Shown here piece after piece: positions 1 through 8,464 of a DNA stretch of 64,000 bases. This DNA is from Acidobacteriota bacterium (GTDB lineage Bacteria > Acidobacteriota > Blastocatellia > UBA7656): NCBI GenBank assembly GCA_016201275.1, contig JACQDB010000161.1:16058-80057 (forward strand), in the 5' to 3' direction. The stretch's first letter is position 1. The number at the start of each line of letters is the position of its first letter. The translations under genes were made by a program, and so were the position numbers. The notes under the pieces are model-generated. The model was not told the DNA's origin and searched no databases. It saw only the letters and a program-made list of their open reading frames with translations.

Positions 1-119
1 CGCATACACACTCCTTACTTCTCTATCTTAGTTTTGTTGTGAATCTCTGCCTAATGATTTTAGGGGATTGCGATATTTATGATACCTTTCAAAATGAAAA
101 AGTTGCAATCGTAAATTTA
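1..119. other. Leading intergenic stretch
   Basis: No gene is visible. The sequence is AT-richer than the surrounding genes and could hold the original hemF promoter, now separated from hemF by the repeat that starts at 120. Confidence 0.4.
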
Positions 120-220
120 TTATAGCGGCTTGCAGAGATGTGCGATGGATTGAGAGGCGGTCTGTGACCGCTTCTCAACTAGAGGTGTCGTGGGTCGCGG
201 GCAAATGAAATTCGCTATAA
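120..220 (-). repeat. MITE-like element, family A, copy 1
   Basis: A 101-bp element bounded by the 8-bp inverted ends TTATAGCG and CGCTATAA, with an internal hairpin (GAGAGGCGGTC / GACCGCTTCTC). The same element is present in inverted orientation at 26842-26937, with matching ends and internal blocks, which shows it is a dispersed unit. It lies 36 bp upstream of hemF, so it sits in or just upstream of the hemF promoter; the terminal CGCTATAAGG resembles a -10 box. No transposase is seen. Confidence 0.8.
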
Positions 221-256
221 GGATTTCTTGCTTTCGGCCAGGCTGTAGAAAGGAAA

Positions 257-1204
257 ATGGATATGCAAACCCAAGCCCTTTTGAAAGACCGCGCCAGAGA
301 TTTTTTCGCGTTGCTACAAGATGAAATCTGCGCGGCACTAGAGGCGTTGGACGGTGCGGCGCAGTTCCGCGAAGACCTCTGGCAACGCGAAGGCGGCGGC
401 GGACGCACCCGCGTCATCGAAGACGGCGCGCTGTTTGAAAAAGGCGGCGTCAATTTTTCAGCCGTGCATGGCAACTTTGACGAAGCCTTTGCCGAGCGTA
501 TGCCGATAGGCAGCGGCACGGAGTTTTTTGCCACCGGGGTTTCCCTGGTACTGCATCCCTTGAATCCTATGGTGCCGACCGTTCACGCCAACTTCCGCTA
601 CCTTGAAAGAGGCTCTGGTGGCTGGTTTGGTGGCGGCAGCGACTTGACGCCGTATTATCCGGACCGCGAAGACGCGGTGCATTTTCATCACACCTTGAAA
701 GCCGTTTGTGACCGCTTCGACCCCGCTTATTATCCGCGCTTCAAAAAATGGTGCGATGAATATTTCTATCTCCAACACCGCGACGAAGCCAGAGGCATCG
801 GCGGTATCTTCTTCGACTATTTACCCGGCCAAGGCCATTCAGAAGCGGCAAACGCAATAAGCAAAATCGAAGAAGTGTTCGCCTTCGTGCAGAGCGCGGG
901 GCGCGCTTTTCTGCCTGCCTATCTGCCGATTGTCGAACGGCGGCGCGGCGAAAGCTACACCGAACGCGAACGCGAATTTCAATTGATTCGGCGCGGACGT
1001 TATGTGGAATTCAATCTGGTCTATGATCGCGGCACCACCTTCGGGCTGGAGACTCGCGGACGCACGGAATCCATATTGATGTCTTTGCCGCCGCTGGTGC
1101 GCTGGGTTTACGATTACCGCCCAGAGCCGCACAGCCGCGAAGCCCTAGCTTGGGAATTTTTCAAAGCGCAGGACTGGCTGGGCAAGCAGGGTGCGGACGC
1201 TTGA
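257..1204 (+). CDS. hemF: Aerobic coproporphyrinogen III oxidase
   Basis: Oxygen-dependent oxidase that decarboxylates two propionates of coproporphyrinogen III to give protoporphyrinogen IX in cytoplasmic haem synthesis. The 315-residue product matches the usual HemF length of about 300. It carries the family signatures [12 protein letters not shown] and [13 protein letters not shown], the conserved region that binds substrate and contributes the key His and Asp residues. Two ATGs compete: 257 and 263. The AAAGGA ribosome site at 249-254 is too close to 257 and well spaced from 263, so 263 may be the real start. A MITE ends 36 bp upstream. The same-strand methyltransferase follows 71 bp downstream. 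Requirement for O2 implies aerobic life. Confidence 0.95.
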   Translation: MDMQTQALLKDRARDFFALLQDEICAALEALDGAAQFREDLWQREGGGGRTRVIEDGALFEKGGVNFSAVHGNFDEAFAERMPIGSGTEFFATGVSLVLHPLNPMVPTVHANFRYLERGSGGWFGGGSDLTPYYPDREDAVHFHHTLKAVCDRFDPAYYPRFKKWCDEYFYLQHRDEARGIGGIFFDYLPGQGHSEAANAISKIEEVFAFVQSAGRAFLPAYLPIVERRRGESYTEREREFQLIRRGRYVEFNLVYDRGTTFGLETRGRTESILMSLPPLVRWVYDYRPEPHSREALAWEFFKAQDWLGKQGADA

Positions 1205-1275
1205 TAAAAAATTCTTATCCGCTTGCGACGGCAACCGCTCATTCAGGTGCATAAATTCAGCAACGGAGATTGACC

Positions 1276-2016
1276 ATGGCTTTAGTGATTGATTCGGCTC
1301 GCAACGAAGTGCGCGCTCTGGAACAGGTGACAAACTGGCGCGGCAAACAGGTATTGGAAATCGGTTGCGGCAACGGGCGATTGAGCTTGCGCCTGGCGCG
1401 ACTGGGCGCATACGTTCAGGCCGTTGACCCGGACGCCAGACAAATTCGCGACGCGCAAGAAGCGTTGCCGAAGCACTTGTCGCGGCGAGTTCAATATATG
1501 GTCGGCAATGGCGAGCAGTTGGCTTTTCCATCCAACCGCTTCGACCTTGTAGTATTTTCGTGGGTGCTGTGATGAATGGCTCACGAGGGCATGGTTCATG
1601 CTCTGCACGAAGCGCATCGCGTGCTGAAGGCGGACGGCCTTTTGCTTGATTTGCGTCCCGCGCTTCAGCATCGCCGCGTCAGTCTGGTCGCAGGGAAACA
1701 GTGGCAACCGGTCGGCGTGATGCGCGAAAAATTTATTGATGATCGGGCGGCGAATCGCGCTGTCGCCAGAGTCTTGCGCGCCGGGCTGTTCAATTGTGAA
1801 GCCGTCAGGGAATTTGACCTCGACCGCGTGATGGATACCACAGCGGATTTTCAGGCGTGGCTTGACGATTTCATAGCACGCGGCAAGGCCCCGTCGCATG
1901 AATGGTTAATCAAACGCCTCGAACGCTTGCAGCGCCCTCGACGCCCGAAACTGAAAATCGTTGTGCGCGGGGCGATCATGATGAAGGTGTTGAGGAAACC
2001 GTCTGGCAACCACTAG
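1276..2016 (+). CDS. Class I SAM methyltransferase with two in-frame TGA codons (candidate selenoprotein)
   Basis: A single reading frame of 247 codons is interrupted only by adjacent TGA codons at 1570-1572 and 1573-1575. The upstream part (98 codons) has motif I VLEIGCGNGRLS, acidic motif II VDPDARQ and the FDLVVFSWVL strand. The downstream part resumes in the same frame with HEAHRVLKADGLLLDLRP and a helical C-terminus. Together they make one normal Methyltransf_11-type protein of about 246 residues. I recall related methyltransferases having Cys-Cys at this point (WSLCC-type), which would make the TGAs Sec positions; this recollection is unverified. An 8-bp stem with GUU loop follows at SECIS distance. 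Start ATG 1276 is chosen for GGAG at 1265-1268; a TTG at 1270 is also possible. The alternative is a pseudogene or a sequencing error, but two tandem stops of the same kind and no other lesion argue against decay. Substrate unknown. Confidence 0.6.
1586..1604 (+). promoter_or_regulatory. SECIS-like stem-loop
   Basis: AGGGCATG pairs with CATGCTCT (one G-U pair) to form an 8-bp stem closed by the 3-base loop GUU at 1594-1596. The hairpin starts 10 and 13 bases after the two TGA codons. Bacterial SECIS elements are hairpins inside the coding region, starting about 11 bases after UGA with a G and usually a U in the apical loop, as in E. coli fdhF. Fit to that rule is seen; function is inferred. 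Confidence 0.45.
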
Positions 2017-2057
2017 CAAGCGGCTAGAAAGCAGGCCGCTGTGATCTTGCTCGGCGC

Positions 2058-2171
2058 TTAGGATTAGGGATGAAATAACCTGCAAGACTTGAGTAATTTT
2101 CCCCTGCCCTGTACGTGCGACCACCGCAGGGTCGCACGTACAAGGTTGCACTTGATTTCATCCAATCCTTA
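2058..2171 (+). repeat. MITE-like element, family C, copy 1
   Basis: About 114 bp with imperfect inverted ends (TTAGGATTAGGGATGAAAT at left, ATTTCATCCAATCCTTA at right) and an internal hairpin TGTACGTGCGACC / GGGTCGCACGTACA. A close copy in the same orientation lies at 24717-24834. The rest of 2017-2347 holds no gene; a second small dyad (CGGCGGCTATTTGC / GCAAATAGCCGCC) is near 2200-2235 and could terminate the methyltransferase or M28 transcript. Confidence 0.75.
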
Positions 2172-2347
2172 CATTTTGCAATGACCTTCCCAACGTATGC
2201 GGCGGCTATTTGCAATCATCCGCAAATAGCCGCCATTTTATGCAGAGAAAATTCTGCTTGCTGATAAAAGCGCTGCGAGAATTATTACCGCCTTTCAACG
2301 CCTCGGCTTGGACTCTGCAATTTGCTATTGCCTCATCGCAAGCGTCA

Positions 2348-4048
2348 TCATTGTTGACCGGCGCGCACGGTCATTGACTGACCCGGTTTAGCTTTGCGCG
2401 GCAACTTCTGGTCGCGCATCGCCGCGTGATAAACGAAGGACGCCATAATCACAGCCGCCTGTTTCATATCCTCTTCCTGTATGCGGTCGTACACATCCAT
2501 GTTGGAATGATGGGTGCGGGTATCATATTCAATGCCGTCTTGAATGAACTGAAAACCGGGAAGCCCTACGCTGTCAAACGCCAGATGATCGGTGCCGCCG
2601 GTGTTGGCTAACGAGAGCGTTGATGCGCCCATATCCTTAAACGGTGCGAGCCAGGCGCGGAAGATGGGGCGCACAGCTTCGTTGCCTTGCATATAAACGC
2701 CGCGAATTTTGCCAGTGCCGTTGTCGAGATTGAAATAGGCCGAGAATTTATCGTAGTCGGGCAAGAATTCATAAGTCGGTGTGGTTTGCGGCGCGCCCGG
2801 TTGCGGTGGGCCGAATTGATTGCCGCCCGCGTCTGTGCGTTTGCCGAAATGCTGCGCCACATAAGCGCGGGAACCGAACAAGCCTTGCTCTTCGCCGCTC
2901 CACAAGGCTACGCGAATGGTGCGGCGCGGCTTGAAGCCGGAGGCCATCAAGATTCGCATCGCTTCCATAGCGACTGCCGAACCGGCAGCATTATCGGTAG
3001 CGCCCGTGCCGCTGTGCCACGAATCATAATGGCCGCCGAGCATCACGATTTCATCTTTCAAATCGCTGCCGGGAATTTCGGCGATGACGTTGTAATTCAT
3101 CAAGTCCTGGTCTTGATAACGCGCCGCGACATTGACTTCCATCTGCACGGGAACGCCTTTTTCAAGAGCGCGCACCATGCGGTTGTACTGCTCGACGGCG
3201 ACCACGACTTGCGGAAGAATTGCCGGTGCATCTTTGTCGCGGAAGGTTTTGCGTTGGTCAAACGGCACCTCCTGCGGATACGGCAAGGTTGCCGATTGCA
3301 CGAAGATGGTGCCGCCATCGCCGCGACCGGATTCGACAATCACTGTCGCGCCTTCCTGAGAACAAAACAATATTTTTTTCTGATTAAACGCCTGTTCCGT
3401 TCTCATCTGCTCGAAACGCTTACGCTGTTCTTCGCTCATTTCGGGACGACCCGTGCCGCCAACTGCTGGCGGTTCAGCATTGGCCAGGCGCAATAATTCT
3501 TCATCGGTCAGGCGCGTGCCTTCGGGTGTGAAATGCGCTTTGACTTCGCGTGCGGGAGTAATGAGGACGATGGCTCCTTTGAGTTCACCTTTGTATTTTT
3601 CCAGATCCGCGTCGGTCTTCGCGTCCAGATAAACGACCGCGCCGCGTACCGTGCCTTTGGTGCTGCCCGACCAGGCCTTCGGATAGGCGATCAGCGGCGC
3701 ATAGGTCGGTTTGGTCATGCTGGCGCTGAAGCCTTCCAATGACCAGCCGCGCCCGAACGGCCCCCACGATTCGAGATGCGAATGTTGCAAACCAATTTCC
3801 GTAAAAGTCTTCTCAGCCCAGTCCTGAGCCGCTTTCAATTGCGGCGAGCCGGTCAATCTAGGTCCGTAAACATCTGTCATATAGCTTAAATATTCCATGA
3901 CTTTGGAATTTTTCAAGCCCTGCTCTTTAATTTTGTTGACCGCTTCAAAATCAACTTTTTCCGGCTGCTGTGCCGCCGCCTTGAGGGCAAGGCCGGGCAA
4001 CAAAAAGCTCGACACCAACAATAGTACAGTGGCGGATCTTTTGAACAT
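2348..4048 (-). CDS. Secreted M28-family zinc aminopeptidase
   Basis: Co-catalytic di-zinc exopeptidase, likely releasing N-terminal amino acids or dipeptides outside the cytoplasm. The 566-residue protein starts with a signal peptide (residues 1-27, cleavage after AAAQ). A PA-like inserted region covers about 130-320. The M28 core follows with all expected metal and catalytic residues: H340 in GGHYDSW, D352 in TDNAAG, E386-E387 in WSGEEQG, D442 in NLDNG and H488 in GGTDHLAF. The start is fixed by AGGAGG six bases before the ATG. It is monocistronic, with a large repeat-filled gap upstream. Peptide specificity cannot be told. Confidence 0.93.
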   Translation of the reverse strand: MFKRSATVLLLVSSFLLPGLALKAAAQQPEKVDFEAVNKIKEQGLKNSKVMEYLSYMTDVYGPRLTGSPQLKAAQDWAEKTFTEIGLQHSHLESWGPFGRGWSLEGFSASMTKPTYAPLIAYPKAWSGSTKGTVRGAVVYLDAKTDADLEKYKGELKGAIVLITPAREVKAHFTPEGTRLTDEELLRLANAEPPAVGGTGRPEMSEEQRKRFEQMRTEQAFNQKKILFCSQEGATVIVESGRGDGGTIFVQSATLPYPQEVPFDQRKTFRDKDAPAILPQVVVAVEQYNRMVRALEKGVPVQMEVNVAARYQDQDLMNYNVIAEIPGSDLKDEIVMLGGHYDSWHSGTGATDNAAGSAVAMEAMRILMASGFKPRRTIRVALWSGEEQGLFGSRAYVAQHFGKRTDAGGNQFGPPQPGAPQTTPTYEFLPDYDKFSAYFNLDNGTGKIRGVYMQGNEAVRPIFRAWLAPFKDMGASTLSLANTGGTDHLAFDSVGLPGFQFIQDGIEYDTRTHHSNMDVYDRIQEEDMKQAAVIMASFVYHAAMRDQKLPRKAKPGQSMTVRAGQQ

Positions 4049-5018
4049 GGGTTCCTCCTATGTGGATAAAAAATGGCGTTGCATGAATTTGGTTACAAAG
4101 GGAATACCGCAGTCGCTGGCCATCGGTTACTCACTTTCTTTGCCAAAGAAAAAGCAGAATAGCATTTCCTGTGCGTATAATCGAAGCGATTGGCTGTTGC
4201 CAGAAAGGCTTGCAAAATTACTGGCGCAAATCGGTAGTGGCTCAATGCGGAGAGAAAAGAAAAGTTTGGAGTTCCGCCTTCAGGCGGTTGTTTCAGCAGC
4301 CAACAAGACCGCCTGAAGGCCAATGGCATTAGGTTGAGAGAAACTGTACCGCAGACGGTCTAGTCTGCGGCTGACAGCAGCAAGCTAAGACTTGGATTTC
4401 GCGCGCTTCTGCCACCAAGTCCGCCGCCGGCTAGACAGCCTGCGCTACATCTATGCCGCTTACTTCATGCCATTGGCCTGTAGGCGGTACTCCAAACTCT
4501 ATCTCTCCCGATTGAGCCACTACCCGCAAATCTTGTGGGGCAACTCTTTTTTACCTCGGTTATATGACCAGCGCTAGTGTGAAAGGGGGGGCCACCAACT
4601 TCACCGGAGACCGCAATGGTTTCATCATTCAAAAACTCTACAGCGTGTTCTTTGTGGGAAAAAAATCTGCGATGTGCGGAAAGCCATAGGCTCTCAGTGA
4701 CGAGGCAACAATTCGTTTCGTCGCGCAGACGAAAAGCCAAAGGCTCGGTTGTCGAAACCCCTGAGCCTTTGGCGAAATGATTAGCTTGCTACTGAACGGC
4801 AAAACAAAATGAGATTCGTGCGGTTGAGAGAAGGTCTGTAATCGCTGGAAGCGTGGTCAAAGACCGCTTCTCAGCGCCTACCCGTCTATTTTGCCTTTTG
4901 GTGGTTTGCCGCAGTCAAAGACCGCCTCTGCGACTATTTTGCCTCTCGGTATCATGCAGCGGCGAATTATGGTGAGCGCGGCGCGACAAGTGGAAAGTCT
5001 CTGACGTTTAACGAGGCG
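4049..5018. repeat. 970-bp gene-free region with an inverted pair of dispersed repeats
   Basis: No credible gene. Copy 1 (about 4217-4336, plus) and copy 2 (about 4465-4540, minus) share the blocks TAGTGGCTCAAT, AGTTTGGAGT-CCGCCT and AGGCCAATGGCAT. Copy 1 carries an additional 37-bp hairpin (arms GCCTTCAGGCGG 4276-4287 and CCGCCTGAAGGC 4309-4320) exactly where copy 2 is continuous. A further dyad ACCGCAGACGGTCTAGTCTGCGG lies near 4348, and a degenerate GAGAGAAGGTCTG hairpin, like the core of families A and B, lies at about 4823-4875. Confidence 0.6.
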
Positions 5019-5651
5019 CTAATTTGCTAGCACCTCGTAATGCCCCTCGGCGACAATCAAAACCGTAGCGCCGTTGATTGAGTACGGTCGTTCGTGAACG
5101 CTGCCCGGCATGGCGCAATGATAATCTCCAGCCCGCAGGTCTTTGCCATCCACTTGAAAATCGCCTTCCACCACGGTGCATTCTTCCAAGCCCGTATGGC
5201 GATGCAGCGGGGTCTTCGCTCCCGGCATAAACTTGACTAGATAAGTCGTTGTTCCGGCGCGCTGATTTTCAAATAAGACTTTGGCAAAGATGCCTTCCGA
5301 TACCTGTTGATAGTCGCCCTCGTCGCGGCGAATGGTCAACAACGCCGACGAATCAAGTTGGGCAATCTGGTGCGGCGCGGTTTCTTTTGCGGGAGCGTTG
5401 GCGGCTGGCGATTTCGGTTCGGTCTCCATCACCGCGCAGAGTTTATCCCACACGCCTGCGGACGGCTCAATCTCCGGCGCGCCGAAGGCGAGAAGATTGG
5501 CAACAGCGACAAACTCTTTGGCCTCGGCCAAACGGTCGGCGTCAAAAGTGGCGAGGTCTTCGGAAAAGGCGCGGGCTTCATTTACAGTCACGGTTCCCAG
5601 AGCATTCAGCGCGGCTCTCCAGTCAACATCATCGTTCATCTTCTGCGTCAT
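5019..5651 (-). CDS. ChrR-like cupin anti-sigma factor
   Basis: Predicted cytoplasmic partner of the ECF sigma factor encoded just upstream; the two overlap by four bases (ATGA). The 210-residue protein has an N-terminal alpha-helical part (1-80) and a C-terminal cupin barrel with metal ligands H150, H152, E157 and H186 (PLHRHTGLEE ... GSVHERP). ChrR proteins of this layout hold the sigma factor until singlet oxygen or hydroperoxides act on the cupin. Unlike classical ChrR, the N-terminal half shows no HxxxCxxC zinc motif, so sigma binding, if it occurs, must not rely on that zinc site. Start is the ATG in the overlap, with GGAGAG upstream. The stimulus is inferred from the family. Confidence 0.8.
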   Translation of the reverse strand: MTQKMNDDVDWRAALNALGTVTVNEARAFSEDLATFDADRLAEAKEFVAVANLLAFGAPEIEPSAGVWDKLCAVMETEPKSPAANAPAKETAPHQIAQLDSSALLTIRRDEGDYQQVSEGIFAKVLFENQRAGTTTYLVKFMPGAKTPLHRHTGLEECTVVEGDFQVDGKDLRAGDYHCAMPGSVHERPYSINGATVLIVAEGHYEVLAN

Positions 5652-6259
5652 AAAGGACTCTCCATAATCGGTCTAAGAACCTCCCGCAATTTTATCATTC
5701 CGAGCCTTGTTCTTGTCTTAATCGTTCCCAGCGGCTGCCCCAGTTTCGCGGCGATTTCGGTTTGCGTATAACCCGAATAGTAAGACAATTCGATCACCTC
5801 GCGTTGTTCCGGCGGCAAGCCATCAAGCGCGGCGCGAACGATGCCGCTGATTTCCGACAACACCGTGGCGGTTTCGGGATTCGCCAGCCGCGCTGGTTCG
5901 GAGGTCGTCGCCTCGTTCAACTCGTCCTGTTGCAGGTTATGACGTTCTGAACGCAAGCGGTCAATCGCCCGGCTGCGCGCAATGGTAGTAATCCATCCCA
6001 ACGCCGCGCCGCGCGCAATATCATACCGATTCGCCTGTCGCCACACCTGCGCGTACACATCCAGCAACACCTCTTCGGCCATGCTGCGATCTCCAAGAAT
6101 ACGCAGAATTAATCCGAAGATCAGTCGGTTGGTGCCGTTGTAGAGCAGACTCATCGCCTGCTGATCGCCATCAGCAATCCTGGCAATCAAGCCCACCCAA
6201 TCCTGGTCATGCCGGGATGGCTCGACAGCTTCTTCAGTTAAGGGAATCTTTTTGACCAT
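5648..6259 (-). CDS. ECF (RpoE-like) RNA polymerase sigma factor
   Basis: A 203-residue sigma-70 family protein. Region 2 (about 40-105) carries ILGDRSMAEEVLLDVY and the -10-binding WITTIARSRAIDRLR. Region 4 (about 140-195) carries LPPEQREVIELSYYSGYTQTEIA and the recognition helix GTIKTRTRLGMIKLRE. Short N-terminus and absence of regions 1.1 and 3 define it as ECF. It is followed by its cupin anti-sigma in a translationally coupled operon. The 5' flank (6262-6310) contains nested ATTCG/CGAAT dyads that could form its own promoter or operator. In the ECF11/ChrR-type systems I know, targets include photolyase and cyclopropane-fatty-acid genes; such genes exist in this window at 30.7-34.1 kb, but a link is only inferred. 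Confidence 0.9.
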   Translation of the reverse strand: MVKKIPLTEEAVEPSRHDQDWVGLIARIADGDQQAMSLLYNGTNRLIFGLILRILGDRSMAEEVLLDVYAQVWRQANRYDIARGAALGWITTIARSRAIDRLRSERHNLQQDELNEATTSEPARLANPETATVLSEISGIVRAALDGLPPEQREVIELSYYSGYTQTEIAAKLGQPLGTIKTRTRLGMIKLREVLRPIMESPL

Positions 6260-6429
6260 ACTCAGGCCGATTCGATGCCTACGAATCGAAAACCGATTCG
6301 GATGTACCTTACCTTAAAAGTTTTTTCTTGAATTGCGATTTCGCATCATACCAACGAATATACCGATATGCAAAAGCCCGAACCTGAAATCCAGGCGGAA
6401 ATCTGCCCGACCAAATGCCGCACGCCTTG
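6260..6429. promoter_or_regulatory. Sigma-factor upstream region with ATTCG dyads
   Basis: Repeated elements CCGATTCGATG, ACGAATCGAAAA and CCGATTCGG at 6268-6301 form overlapping inverted repeats 10-40 bp upstream of the sigma start. ECF sigma genes are commonly autoregulated, so an autoregulatory promoter is plausible but not proven. Confidence 0.3.
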
Positions 6430-7350
6430 CTAACTGCCGCGCCGCATTTTCATAGCGGTCAACGTGTTCTTCATCAACATGGCGATGGTCAGTGGACCTA
6501 CGCCGCCCGGCACTGGCGTAAAATAACTCGCCGTTGCCATCGCCTCTTGTGGATTAACATCTCCGACCAGCGTGTAGCCGTTCTTGTCAAAAGCAGCGCG
6601 ACGTTTGGGATTATCGGGATAAAGCCGTTCCAGGTCTTCGCGGCTCTTCACATGATTCATGCCTACGTCAACGACCACCGCGCCGGGCTTGATGAAACTT
6701 CCATCCACCATTGCCATGCGCCCGATGGCCGCTACCAAGATGTCGGCGCGGCCCGTGACCGCAGGCAAATCCCGTGTGCGCGAATGGCACACCGTCACCG
6801 TGGCATTTTTATGTAGCAGCAACAGCGCCATCGGCAAACCGACTAAACGACTGCGCCCTAAAACCACGACATTCGCGCCGGAAATTTTGATGTCATAGCG
6901 TTCCAGCATTTCGACTATGCCTGCCGGAGTGCAAGGACGTAAGCCATCTTCGTTGAGCGCCAGCCGCCCGGCATTGACCGGATGCAAGCCATCCACATCT
7001 TTGCCGGGGTCAACGGCAGTCAAAATTACTTTCGCATCAATGTGCGCCGGTAGCGGCATCTGCACCAGTATGCCGTCAATTTCGTCGCGGGCGTTCAACT
7101 CCTGCACCAGCGCCAGCAACTCGGCTGTCGAAGTGGTTTCCGGCAGTTCGATTTTTTCGGAGTAAAGGCCAAGCGCTTCGCAGGTTTTGACTTTGCTGGA
7201 GACATAAATATGCGACGCCGGATCGTTGCCGACCAGCACCGCCGCCAGTCCCGGCCTCAAATCGCGTTCTCTATATTCTGCCACCGCCGCTGCCACTTCC
7301 TCCTTAATGGCTTTGGCTACGCTTGTGCCGTCCAGTAAATTCGCCGCCAT
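6430..7350 (-). CDS. folD: Bifunctional methylene-THF dehydrogenase/cyclohydrolase
   Basis: Cytoplasmic NADP-dependent enzyme interconverting 5,10-methylene-, 5,10-methenyl- and 10-formyl-tetrahydrofolate in one-carbon metabolism. The 306-residue protein has the catalytic region SHIYVSSKVKTCEALG with the active-site Tyr and Lys, ILVQMPLP, the nucleotide-binding VVLGRSRLVGLPMA and the C-terminal signature PVPGGVGPLTIAML. Length is typical (280-300). The start ATG follows GAGGATGACATC. It stands alone. Confidence 0.96.
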   Translation of the reverse strand: MAANLLDGTSVAKAIKEEVAAAVAEYRERDLRPGLAAVLVGNDPASHIYVSSKVKTCEALGLYSEKIELPETTSTAELLALVQELNARDEIDGILVQMPLPAHIDAKVILTAVDPGKDVDGLHPVNAGRLALNEDGLRPCTPAGIVEMLERYDIKISGANVVVLGRSRLVGLPMALLLLHKNATVTVCHSRTRDLPAVTGRADILVAAIGRMAMVDGSFIKPGAVVVDVGMNHVKSREDLERLYPDNPKRRAAFDKNGYTLVGDVNPQEAMATASYFTPVPGGVGPLTIAMLMKNTLTAMKMRRGS

Positions 7351-7630
7351 CTGATGTCATCCTCGAAAGCAAAATATAAGAGATAAAAGGTGAAGCGTAA
7401 AACTAAGCCAAAAGTATGATGGTGGACAAAGAAGTTGTCAAAGGCGAGGCGTTCGGCTTCCGCGTGCCGTGAAAAATTAAGCTACAACTACTGGAAAACG
7501 GATCTTGCATCAACCAGAAATTGAAGAGCAGCAGCAAACCGCAAGTAGCCAGTCAGCGTGCCGCCAAGCTCTACTGCTTGTGGTGGCTGGAAGCGGTGAG
7601 CTACACTGGCAAGCGATAATTACTGGTCAA
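7351..7630. other. Intergenic region upstream of amidase
   Basis: Divergent spacer between folD and the amidase. The amidase frame is open back to a TTG at 7505, but that extension encodes Gln/Ser-rich sequence before the signal peptide and is probably untranslated. No clear promoter is recognised. Confidence 0.4.
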
Positions 7631-8398
7631 ATGAAGATGAAAAAAATTTCCACCCTCGCCTTTCTCGTGCTGTTCTTTCCCAGTTGCTTCGCGCCCAGCA
7701 ACGCCATTCCGGCCAATCAGGCCGGAACTTCGCCAACTCCAACCGCCGCCCCCAAGCAAACGGCGAAAGCTCCTGCACCTACGGCGACGCCTGTCGTGTG
7801 CCTGGACCCCGGCCATCCTTCGGAGACCAGCGCCGGAAACGTCGTGCAAAACGGCACCACCGAAGTTCACATCGTCTGGCTGGTCGGTTTGAAATTAAAA
7901 GCTTTGCTGGAAGCCCAAGGCATCAAGGTGGTGATGACCAAAAACCGAGAAGATGAAGTTGTCACGAACAAAGAACGCGCTATGATTGCCAATCGCGCCC
8001 AAGCCAAGCTGATGATCCGTCTGCATTGCGATGCCAGCAGCGACAACGGTTATGCCGTTTACAGTCCCGATAGACCAGGCACGGTGCAAAACACAACAGG
8101 GCCAACTCAAGACCTGATCGAGCGCAGCAAGGTCGCCGCGAACCTTGTGCATCAAGGCATGGCGGCGGCACTTGAAGGAGTCTTGAAAGATGGCGGCGTG
8201 CGCGGCGATTCGAAAACTTTTATCGGCGCGAAACAGGGCGCTTTGACCGGCTCGATCTTTTCCCAAGTCCCCGCCGTGTTGATTGAAATGGTGGTCTTGA
8301 GCAACCCGCAGGATGCCGAGTTTATCAAGTCCGAAGCCGGTCAGATGAAAATGGCTGGCGCTATTGCTCAAGGCATTACACTATACTTGAAGCCATAG
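7631..8398 (+). CDS. Exported N-acetylmuramoyl-L-alanine amidase (Amidase_3)
   Basis: Cleaves the amide bond between MurNAc and the peptide stem of peptidoglycan in the periplasm. From ATG 7631 the 255-residue product starts with KMKK and a hydrophobic stretch ending FFPSC, which could be a lipobox giving a lipoprotein; then a Pro/Thr/Ala linker (25-55). The catalytic domain has the zinc residues in CLDPGHP, TTEVH and MIRLHCDA, and the catalytic Glu in VLIEMVVLSN. The frame is open to TTG 7505, but the signal peptide argues for 7631; no strong ribosome site is seen. Smaller than the second amidase at 12043-14058 and without AMIN domain. Confidence 0.85.
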   Translation: MKMKKISTLAFLVLFFPSCFAPSNAIPANQAGTSPTPTAAPKQTAKAPAPTATPVVCLDPGHPSETSAGNVVQNGTTEVHIVWLVGLKLKALLEAQGIKVVMTKNREDEVVTNKERAMIANRAQAKLMIRLHCDASSDNGYAVYSPDRPGTVQNTTGPTQDLIERSKVAANLVHQGMAAALEGVLKDGGVRGDSKTFIGAKQGALTGSIFSQVPAVLIEMVVLSNPQDAEFIKSEAGQMKMAGAIAQGITLYLKP

Positions 8399-8464
8399 CA
8401 GCGCATCGCCGCCATCGGCATCTAAAGGCCGCAGCAACATTCCCGATTGGAAGGAGCATTTGTT

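Noticed and set aside
120..338. Reverse frame ending in a repeat near hemF
   Set aside because: It is the translated MITE; the same peptide appears from the copy at 26.9 kb.
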